NCBI GenBank assembly: GCA_029224185.1
Contig: CM055193.1
Span: 13,552,669 to 13,616,668 of the forward strand
DNA from: Karalla daura
Lineage: Eukaryota; Chordata; Actinopteri; Chaetodontiformes; Leiognathidae
Direction of reading: 5' to 3'
DNA length: 64,000 nt
In this document: positions 55,442 through 64,000 of the stretch, in pieces
How the letters are laid out: every line of letters begins with the position of its first letter
Numbering within the stretch: the stretch's first letter is position 1
Translations under genes and position numbers: made by a program
The notes under the pieces: model-generated
The model's database searches: none
What the model saw: the letters and a program-made list of their open reading frames with translations, nothing else
Told to the model about the DNA's origin: nothing

Positions 55442-56239
55442 GCTGCGCACATTCACACCCGAACGTAACTGGAAGGATTTCATCAAAGAAGCGGAGAACA
55501 AAAGTCGCGTCGACACAAACAAAGAAAACCCGATTGTTGTTTTGCATTGTTTTGTTGTTTATTCTAATTTTTTTCTTCTTTCTTTCCACGCGGTTTATTT
55601 ATAACGCCGCATGCATCATTTTGCAGGGGCTGCCTTTGGGGGCCAGGGCGCATGTTTATCTTGGTATCACTCATCAATCATTTTCCCGGACGGATCTCAG
55701 GGGCCAACGGAGAGGGAGGAGGAGAGGGGGGTGGGTGGGGTCCCTGCAGTCCCCGCTCTGTGGCCCCTGACAGCACCTTCTAATGGGAGACGCCACTCAC
55801 ACACCGACGCCCTCGCTCCTCGCAGATCTTCCGTCTTCCCTTTCCTCCTCCCTTCCTCCCTCTACAACGCTCTCCTCTCGCCGTCACTCAACTCAGGCTG
55901 TGCATGAGGGAATTTCTCCGTCTCCTCCCTCGTGCCGGCTCCTCTCTCCCTCTCCCTCTCCCTCTCTTTCTCTCCCTCTCTCTCTCGCTCTCTTGTTTCA
56001 CCGGGCTCAGGTTCCCGCACCTCCATTCTCCCACACCTCCCTCTCTGCCGCCGTCTCCCGCTCACTCACTGACCTCTCTTGTTTAGTGCTCAGCATACTT
56101 TGCAGGAAACAACTATTAAACAGACATTTTTATTGGTCAGTTTGAAAAGTGGAACTGCTCAATGGCTGCATGGGATATACAAGAAGTGTAAATTGTGCGC
56201 TTGTTTACGGCATCCGTAATGTCTCCCGTCGTGGAGGCA
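55442..56239. other. non-coding; T-rich and CT-rich runs
   Basis: TTGTTGTTTATTCTAATTTT near 55549; GGTTTATTTATAACGCC near 55592. CT-rich at about 55935-55995. No gene. Confidence 0.4.
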
Positions 56240-56345
56240 CCATCATAAACGGCACTCATGAACTAAAAACTTTTTGCAGATTGCAGCAATTTCCGTGTGC
56301 GCGTCCACAGATTTGCATCCCGAATGTCACTTGAAGGACACTCGA
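56240..56345. promoter_or_regulatory. weak regulatory-looking patch
   Basis: CCATCATAAACGG, GAACTAAAAACTTTTTGC and CAGATTTGCATCC (POU-like ATTTGCAT). Unique and non-coding. Confidence 0.25.
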
Positions 56346-56839
56346 TTGACGTGCCGGCATCAGCGCTCGGTATCAATCAAACCGTGGAGTGGCCCTTCAT
56401 AACAGCGTGATCCTCTTGTTTGTTTCAATATCATTCTGCATTTTGTCCTTCAAAAGATACCAGGAGTGCGTGCGCTTCTTAAAATGTAGCTCTGCTTGAG
56501 ACAAAAAGATGGGCGCGGATGAGATAAGGCAGAAAATCAAATGACACAGGGCTATCTGATCTCCTCCAGAGCACTGGAAATTGGGGTGAGGCTTCGGTGT
56601 CAGAGGCTCCACGCCGTATTTATCGGCTGCGCGCGAAAACTTATTCGCTCAGCTATTTTTGAGGGACTGTTACCTAGATGCTATTTTCAATTCAAGGCAC
56701 TTTGGACCCAGAGGACAGAGCCTCGGCACCCTCTCCCGAGTAGGTCTGAAGCTGGGGCCAGTCTAAAACGCATGCTATGGCAACATAATGTGACTCCTCT
56801 CCCTCCCACTGCCCCCCACCACCACTACCACCCTCCCTC
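56346..56839. other. non-coding stretch, no gene seen
   Basis: Unique sequence with no recognisable coding frame. Confidence 0.4.
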
Positions 56840-57180
56840 TCAGTCATCTCCTACCACTGTATACTTAGGCACTTCAATTAATCTTATCAGAATTATACAT
56901 ATTTATACATGAGGGGGAAAAGCTAACTGCTCTGTTATCAAAGAAGCGTGACAGGAGGCCCTCTGTCTCAGATGCCTAAATGTGGCAGATTAATATGGAA
57001 ATACGGGCCTCTGACAAAGTGCACACAAGCTCCACAGCCGCCTCGCTCCTCTTTGGAGTTTGCAGCGATAATAAGCTTTACCCTCAGGGTGGTGTTAGGC
57101 CTTGTCCAGTCCTTTAGGAATCATTCATTTACCCAGGTAATGGCATTCACTCAATCAGATTTGTTCATTTGAAAAAGTCA
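56840..57180. promoter_or_regulatory. candidate conserved non-coding patch
   Basis: CTTCAATTAATCTTATC, GCAGATTAATATGG, GCGATAATAAGC, CAGGTAATGGC and CAATCAGATTTG in unique sequence. No coding signal. Confidence 0.3.
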
Positions 57181-57982
57181 GGGGAGGGTGGGAGGGGGTT
57201 TTATGAGGTGGGTGACGTGTTCAGCATGGGTAACAAAGGCAAAGCGAGCGAGCCTTGGCCCACAGACAGGAAAAGCACCCTCACTGGCTCTGCTTCACTG
57301 TCTGAGGGCCTATAGGCACTCGCAGGAGACGGAGGAACGAGCTAAAATAGACAGACAGACAGAGAGAGACAAATCTGCGTGAGTGTGAGAGATCCTCCTG
57401 TTCCAGCTGGGATCAGTGTGGAGAATCCACACCGTGAATCATCCTAAAATACCAAAATGTGAAAACACGGCGACTCAGAACTTTGAAATGCTCTGATTTA
57501 AATAAAAATATTCACACAGAATACAAAAAAGGCTTTCCGTGAAAGTATGAACACATATCTGGTACCGATTAGCTATTCATAGAATAGCCAAAACCAAACA
57601 GAAAAAAAAAAAGATCTCAGTACATCTCCATATTGCTTATAATACATGACATAAGCTATTTCTGTATTACTGGACTCAAAACTACTCGACTGTATCAAGT
57701 GTACTCAAGTGTAAGACAAGCAGACAGCATTTTAATTATTGCTATTCCAGCTGATAATAGTACGAATTCTGTGCTGCTGGCTGTGTTCTTGTTAAAAGGG
57801 TTGCAGAGAATGAAATATTTCGGTTTTGGTGAACCGTTGTAGCAGTAATAGCTGGGCTTTAGTTTCCCTCCCCCTCTTCTTTCCCCTCCTCCACCCTATT
57901 CCCCATGATGCACTGGGTTTGATTAATACCATACATGCTGTTTTTCTCCCCAGCAAGTTCGACTGGCATTGCAGCCAGGAGT
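57181..57982. other. non-coding stretch, no gene seen
   Basis: Purine-rich near 57330-57370, A-rich near 57598-57612. No gene. Confidence 0.4.
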
Positions 57983-58116
57983 AGAGGAGAGGAGAGGAGA
58001 GGAGAGGAGAGAAGAGGAGAGGAGAGGAGAGGAGAGGAGAGGGGAGGAGAGGAGAGGAAAGAAAAGGAGAGGAGTGAAGGGGTGAGGAGAGAAAGGGGGA
58101 AAGAGAGGAGAGGAGA
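57983..58116. repeat. (AGGAG)n pentanucleotide repeat
   Basis: About 18 near-perfect units to 58073, then a degenerate purine continuation. Reverse complement of the 39300 repeat unit. Confidence 0.9.
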
Positions 58117-58479
58117 GGCGTGCTGGACCAGAGAGGCTTTGAAGATCGGAGGGTGAGCTGGTTCTGGGCCTGAAGTGGCTCTGGAGAGAGGAGAAACCTG
58201 CTGTTCTCAATTACCCAACAGAGCCTTCAGCCATCACAGCCTTTACCCCACTGTGTCAACAACCACACTCACACCCACTACTCATCCAAACACACCTACA
58301 CACACACACACACACACCTATGTCCAATGTTACATGCGCCGTCCGCATTAAGTATAAATATGAGGTACAAATATGCCCCTGAGCATCACGTACCGCACAC
58401 ACGTGCATTCACACACACACACTCACAAGTTTGTGGTAACCCTGTTGCTCCACCTAGGGACAACATTAATAGCGAGGGC
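58117..58479. repeat. non-coding with short (AC)n
   Basis: A CA run at about 58298-58317 and a shorter CA patch near 58411-58425. No gene. Confidence 0.6.
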
Positions 58480-58570
58480 GAGTGACAGAACATCAATAAT
58501 ACACTGATGCTGGTTATTACTGCTCCTGTCAATCACAGGTAAAACATAGGTCACATGTGTTAAAACATAT
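58480..58570. promoter_or_regulatory. candidate element with exact PBX-MEIS decamer
   Basis: CTGTCAATCA at 58526-58535 is the exact reverse complement of TGATTGACAG, the PBX-MEIS/PREP composite site. It follows CATCAATAATACAC and GGTTATTACTGC. Unique and non-coding. Confidence 0.4.
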
Positions 58571-59030
58571 GGGTGCGCGGAAACACTCACATATGCGCAC
58601 GAGGAGCCGTCGACACCTGGGCCGAGGTGTTTCGCCGTGTAATGTAATTATTTCTGGGGCTACGGCGCTCTATTAGATGGCACATCATCTTTGAGCTGGT
58701 GTGAGCAGAAAGGTGGCGGGCGCCGCGTCGGGAGCTCCTATCGGCGCCGCATCACGTGCAATTGATGACTCGCAGATAAGCCGCTCCCCTCCAGCCGCCC
58801 GCCAAAGAATGCATCAGGAAGTGGGGCGTTCGCTAAAACTACTTTAAATGTAAATCTGCCACGGCTTCAGGATTGAGATTCATTGTCTGCGCCGCTCCGA
58901 AAACCCCTCCAACTCCCCCGCCAGTGTTCGTATGTCGAGACGCCGCAGGTCGCGCACCTCTCTGACTGCCAATGAGGCCTCGGCGCCTGGTCACTGTGCT
59001 CTTACACCGCTAGTCCTCAGCCCTCAGCCA
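58571..59030. other. CpG-rich region
   Basis: Frequent CpG (GGCGGGCGCCGCGTCGGG, TATCGGCGCCGCATCACG) over about 450 bases, with interspersed GTGTAATGTAATTATTTC and GCAATTGATGAC. It could be an unmethylated regulatory region. No exon defined. Confidence 0.4.
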
Positions 59031-59065
59031 TGAATGCTTAATTATCTATGGTAATTAAGGAGTAA
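59031..59065. promoter_or_regulatory. inverted homeodomain dyad CTTAATTA-N7-TAATTAAG
   Basis: Perfect 8-bp arms at 59037-59044 and 59052-59059, each holding a TAATTA core. Located at the edge of the CpG-rich region. Confidence 0.45.
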
Positions 59066-59184
59066 GGGGGCATTGTGGTGGGCCGGTCAGCTGGAACAAG
59101 TTACACATCATCTTTTAAATCATATCACATCATCTGCCTCTCTGCGCAACATGTTCATCTTTTTTTTTTCTTTTTTCCCGCCCC

Positions 59185-59218
<34 letters not shown>

Positions 59219-59228
59219 CTCTCTCTCT
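59066..59228. repeat. non-coding ending in (CT)n microsatellite
   Basis: T-runs near 59160-59176 and CT dinucleotides at 59184-59228. Confidence 0.85.
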
Positions 59229-60442
59229 AATTTGGCCTCTGGTAAACAGTCACGGACATTTTTAAAAAGCATTTAAGATGACGAAGAGAGAGAAAAAAAA
59301 AACAACAGCAATTTAATCATAAAGTTAAGTTTTCCAAAAAAATCATCACGTATCTCCAAGGCTGTACAGATGGAGCAGTGTGTTTGTTTTTTTCCCGATG
59401 TGCTCAAGTACAACAGTAATGATGAGACGCGAGCCGAGCCCCCGGTGTTGTAATTCAGGATAAGGAGACAGATCGTGTGCCTCCCCTCTTTCTCTCTATC
59501 TATACTGCCGGTGTCTGCCACGGAACTCAGGCCCCGGCCCACTGCCCTCCAGCACAAAACAGATGTTCCCCCCGCACTTATCTCAATGAAAAAATCACAG
59601 ACAATTTACAAAGAATATAAATTATGGTTGTAGCTACACATCAATGTCTCTGTCTCTGTAAGACCTTGCGAAGGGGATAAGGGTGAATTGGTGTGGGAGG
59701 GTGGGAGGGATTGTTGGGAGACAACATAAGGCGGATGGAAGCAGCAGGGGAGGAGGGTGGTGTTGCTCTTATCTGGTCCACAGCAGCCCGGCAGAATGAG
59801 AGAGAGGCTGGTGACTGGCGGTGATGCTGCGCTGATAGCGCTAAGCCGGTTTCATGCACATTTCAGGGAGGCTGCCATCGCAACTCAGACTTAAAGCGCT
59901 CAGCTCCCGCCAGTGGATGAGGCTGGGACGATATTTACAAAATAGCCATGTCGTACACTGGTTACACCGCTCCCATTCTCCGTGTCAAACACGCACAAAC
60001 ATAGCAGAAAAGGCCTAATGTGGCGCTTTGATGTACAGCTTAGGTGACACGCAATTTGAATTTCAGAGCTTGTAAGGTTTTTTTTTGGCTGCGGAGACGT
60101 TTCTTATTCACTTGAAACGCACACCGTCGGCACACGCGTGCGCGCGCATGAGTGCGTATAATATGTTTAACTGGGGTTGAAACGTTGATGACTTTCAACT
60201 GCTCGCTCAAAAGGCTTCCCACATCATATTTGTGGTGAATGCTATTTTCAGCCTTTCGTCAGTATGCATATGCTTACTTGGGAATAGCGACTACAGAGAC
60301 GATGATTCATACCTCGCGTCCTCGCCGCTAATCTTCACAAATCATCCGCGGTGTGTCTCAGAGCGCTGTAAATAAAGGTGCCACCAGGATGAAGCTCCTC
60401 TCCAGCCCCGGCTCCTCCTGACAACTACACGCTGTGTGAATC
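59229..60442. other. non-coding stretch, no gene seen
   Basis: A-run near 59292-59302, T-rich near 59386-59393 and 60080-60087, alternating CG/TG near 60133-60150. No gene recognised. Confidence 0.4.
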
Positions 60443-60810
60443 GCGCATGTGTGGGCTTAAAGTCCTGTAGCACTGCCTTATTATGACAATTTGCAAAGAG
60501 GATGCTTTTGTACTTTCAATAATGCATGGGCAGCGGGGAATAGCGCAGCCTTATATTATGTCACGGTCTGCTCAGTTGCTGTTTTAGCAGCTTACTTTCT
60601 CCCGTGGTAAGAAACACTAATGAAATTAAATCATAGGTCGAACCAGGCTACAGCAACAGGAGGTCAGGTTTTCAATATTGCCGACAACAATCTGAGTTCC
60701 TATTTAATTGAGAAGCCGGGAAAATTCAGCCACTAAGTTAATGACGTGGTCATGTACTCTCAAGAGCCCAATCCAGAGCAGGGGATCAAAGATTTTGATT
60801 TCTCTTCACT
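60443..60810. promoter_or_regulatory. strong conserved-element-like patch
   Basis: GCCTTATTATGAC, CAATTTGCAAAG, CTTTCAATAATGCATG, CACTAATGAAATTAAATC, CGACAACAATCTG, CTATTTAATTGAG, TGACGTGG (60742-60749) and TCF/LEF-type GATCAAAG (60784-60791). Unique and non-coding. Confidence 0.4.
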
Positions 60811-62435
60811 GGTTTCCTTTTAAATGCTACTTTCAACAAGTGCTGCAAAGTCATTTCCTTGACAGCATTTGAGAAAAAGAGGTTTAAAAGGCATTATAAA
60901 AATAATTTTAAAAAAGCAAGGATGGATTAGAAGAAGAAATGTAAAAAGCCAGAGAATTAAAATTTAAGATTAGAAAGCTGAATCAGGGACTGTATAACCT
61001 TGACCCTGGCAGTGCTGGCACAGGTTTATATGACTGTAAATTAATACAAGGAGTACTACTTCCTGCTCTTGTCTGTATACGTTATGAATAACGTACTCTC
61101 GTACTGATGTTTTTTGACAGAGGGGTGATGTTTGCATGAGGAGAGCGCCCTGAAGGTGAGGGCGGTTGTGTCTCTCTCTGCATAGGAGGACAGGGTGGGG
61201 CAAGGACGGGCTCACCTACCCCTCATGCCTCATGCCAGAGAGAGCTTATGGATCACCTGGACACGGCCCGGCCTGTCTCTCCTTCAGAGCAGTCAGTGCC
61301 ACCACCACAGTGCCACCGACCTTCCCCTATTGATCCCTCGGTGACAGAACACCGCTAAGGCCAGCTATTGAACCACTTATGATTAATTCACAAATCCTGC
61401 CTTGTCCACAAAAAAGGTAAAAGAACAAAGCACAAGCGGTGCAAACGAGTGAAAAGAGAGACAGATAAAGAGCCAGTGGGGTCCAGAAACTCCTTTCTTT
61501 TTTGAGAGAAAAAAAAAAAGAAAAAGTGAGACAGAAGTACAGAGCAAGAAGTGCTACTTTACAAGCTGACCAAGCTATAAAGCACATCTCAGAATCCACT
61601 CTGTCACGAGAAACATCAGCAAAGTGATGGAGGGGAGTGGGGGTCAGGCTGAAAAGAGAGAGCGGAGAAAGGAGTGGGAAAAGGGAGGAAGAGGGAGAGA
61701 AAGAAAAGCAGCCATTGTGCCTCTCTCTTCTCCCATTCCTTGGTCCTCTTTTAGTGATGAGGATAGACTAGTGAGGGCGAGTGTTTGAAATTGAGCTGTA
61801 ACTCTATCTGTGTGCTGGAGCGAATCAGAAAGTCTATCCCACCTTTCACCTGGGAATCACAGCTCTCTCCGTGCCCTGTCTGGTCACCATACCAACCACA
61901 GCCAAGGCATCATGGGATTAATTGGAGCCCAGGGCTCAGCGGCAGCTCAGGCGCAGATAGGGAGCGAGGGAAGAGAGGGACGGACATCAGCCATGGTCAA
62001 GTGACGGTGGCCATGCAGATCAAATCGAATTTCAGGCACTGCAGAGCCGATATGGTCTCGAGGTAGCGCTAAACATATTGGAGACCAAGCCACCTCCGCA
62101 GCGATGCTTGGATTGGATTCCGGGATGAAGTTCACGGTGCAGCGTTGGTTTTTCTTCTCTGATCCCTGTGTGTGGTGTGGGGATTTTACACAAACACTGA
62201 CACACTGCGATTCGCCTCCGTAAACACGAGCCGTGCCAGAGTGTTGAGTATACAGAGCGGCAGCAGAGGGGAGCCCACTGCGTCAGGCATGGTCTTGGTA
62301 TGAGATGAAAGGGAAATTGACAAGTGTGGTGAATAAACACATCATGTTCCCCATCTAACATGTATTTTAACGCCTCTGTAACATTTGAGGCAGACTTGGG
62401 AAGACTGTTAATTAATAGAGAGGAAGGGGGGTGAA
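60811..62435. other. non-coding stretch, no gene seen
   Basis: A-rich at 60895-60960 and 61505-61525, purine-rich at 61645-61715. CAGCAGAGGGG near 62262 is weakly CTCF-like. No gene. Confidence 0.4.
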
Positions 62436-62976
<541 letters not shown>

Positions 62977-63180
62977 GCTCAGCACATACAGGATGGAGGT
63001 GGGAAATACACCCCAGGCAGGCAGCGTGTCTATTGCAGGTCTCATGCCTTGAGGGATGTTTAGAGTCTGAATTCGACTTATACACGCATGTTTTTTGGAC
63101 TGTGGGGGAAACCAGAGTACCCAGAGAAAACCCGGAAACATGCAAACTCTGCACAGAAAGGCCTTCGGTCAAACCTTTTC
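62977..63180 (+). repeat. teleost interspersed repeat, copy 3
   Basis: Shares with copies 1 and 2 the AATACACCCCAGGCAGGCAG-like head, GTTTAGAGTCTG, CATGTTTTTTGGACTGTGGG, ACCAGAGTACCCAGAGAAAA and ACATGCAAACTCTGCACAG. Same orientation. It lies directly after the tetranucleotide tract. Confidence 0.75.
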
Positions 63181-63587
63181 CGACGTTCGGGATCCATATT
63201 TGAAAATGGACACCAGTAATTATGTCCGTGTTTGAGCGGCGGTGTGGAGAGAGCGTGATGCCAGCGTGATGGCGCCGCCTTCCACGACATCAAAACAAAA
63301 TGATAAATCATGTTGATAACTCGCGCTTTAGCGGGTGAAAGTAATGCGGACTGGAAGCGCGGAGGATGCTCTGAAATCAGTTTGCCCTGCAATTTGCTGA
63401 TCATCAAGCTGAGTTCTGACTGGCCTTTGCACCGCGGCAAACAGAGCAGTGTGTGTGGGACAATCAGTGGGATCCAGCTTTCAACAGAACAGATTAAAGC
63501 TGCTCAGCTGGCCAAAAGATCAGACTGTGGTTGTATTGGGGAGGCCTTCAGCTGTGAATGTGTGCAGCTGTGGAGCAGGAGACTCAC
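63181..63587. promoter_or_regulatory. weak regulatory-looking patch
   Basis: TGATAAATCA at 63301-63310, a TGAT-AA-ATCA dyad, GTTGATAACTCG, GCAATTTGCTGATCATC and GATTAAAGCTGC. Partly CpG-rich. No credible coding frame. Confidence 0.25.
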
Positions 63588-63620
63588 AAAGAGAGAGGGA
63601 GAGAGAGAGAGAGAGGGGAG
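63588..63620. repeat. (GA)n microsatellite
   Basis: GA dinucleotides with GGGA interruptions. Confidence 0.85.
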
Positions 63621-64000
63621 AAGAAAAAAAAGCATTCGGGTTCAGTGAATCTACTGTACCCTGGTTGAACAAAGTCGAGGAAGGAAAACAGAGAAAATTA
63701 TAATATGATGGTGAGCCATGCACGGTTGTTGACAATTAAAAGAAGCCCATGCTGGTTTTAGGGGGTGCTATGCCGACAGTGCTGACCAGTGGCCATAAAA
63801 AAACAACTGTAAACAGATCTGTTGTAGATACTTGGGTGATGGATGGAGGGATGCCCATTCAGGCATGGCCTAATACACTGGCAATGCTCATAGACATGCA
63901 GGACTGTGGTGGAAGCTAATCAACACAGGCGCTGGGGCTCCGGGGCATTACATTTTTTTTTTTTTATCACAGACAGTACAGATATGCAAGAAGCAGGTTT
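63621..64000. other. non-coding stretch, no gene seen
   Basis: A-runs near 63624 and 63798, T-run of about 14 near 63952-63965. No gene recognised before the window ends. Confidence 0.45.

Overview
The window looks like non-coding nuclear DNA from a ray-finned (teleost) fish. The evidence is: dense (CA/GT)n and (GA/CT)n microsatellites; three copies, all in the same orientation, of a fish-type interspersed repeat (about 1441-1672, 18205-18565, 62977-63180); a degenerate retroposon 3' tail ending in AATAAAGTATCTTATCTT; and many A/T-rich patches with intact homeodomain, SOX, POU, OTX, PBX-MEIS and HNF1-like motifs set in ordinary 45-50% GC sequence. There are no operons, ribosome binding sites, prokaryotic promoters, CRISPR arrays, rRNA genes or recognisable tRNA genes. 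I recognise no protein-coding gene by name. Genus and locus cannot be stated from the sequence alone.

Layout. 1-5 kb: non-coding DNA with purine tracts, one repeat copy and a G-quadruplex-like block near 3.35 kb. 6-16 kb: several regulatory-looking patches, the clearest at 7.8, 9.6, 10.4, 11.4, 12.9, 14.6 and 15.7 kb. 16-20 kb: a CRE pair, microsatellites, the second repeat copy and plain AT-rich DNA. 21-25 kb: more regulatory-looking patches. 25-37 kb: mixed sequence with a retroposon tail near 26.9 kb, polypurine and poly-T runs, and CpG-rich pockets. 37.2-44.8 kb: the densest stretch of conserved-element-like DNA, also holding the only reasonable exon candidate (minus strand, 40501-40737). 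45-64 kb: simple repeats, CpG-rich pockets at 51.5-52.1 and 58.6-59.0 kb, an HNF1-like site at 55.0 kb, paired homeodomain dyads, and a (TCTG)26(TCTA)18 compound microsatellite beside the third repeat copy.

The simplest reading is a gene desert or a giant intron carrying distal regulatory elements of a developmental gene outside the window. This is inference: conservation cannot be measured here, and every 'regulatory candidate' rests on motif content and base composition only. Almost all open frames longer than 60 codons lie on simple repeats or in ordinary non-coding DNA, overlap each other on both strands, and are not called as genes. No new biological system is demonstrated. The best leads are the minus-strand exon candidate, the double dyad at 10.4 kb, the 18-bp palindrome at 42.45 kb, the HNF1-like site at 55.0 kb, and two exact PBX-MEIS decamers at 40.93 and 58.53 kb.
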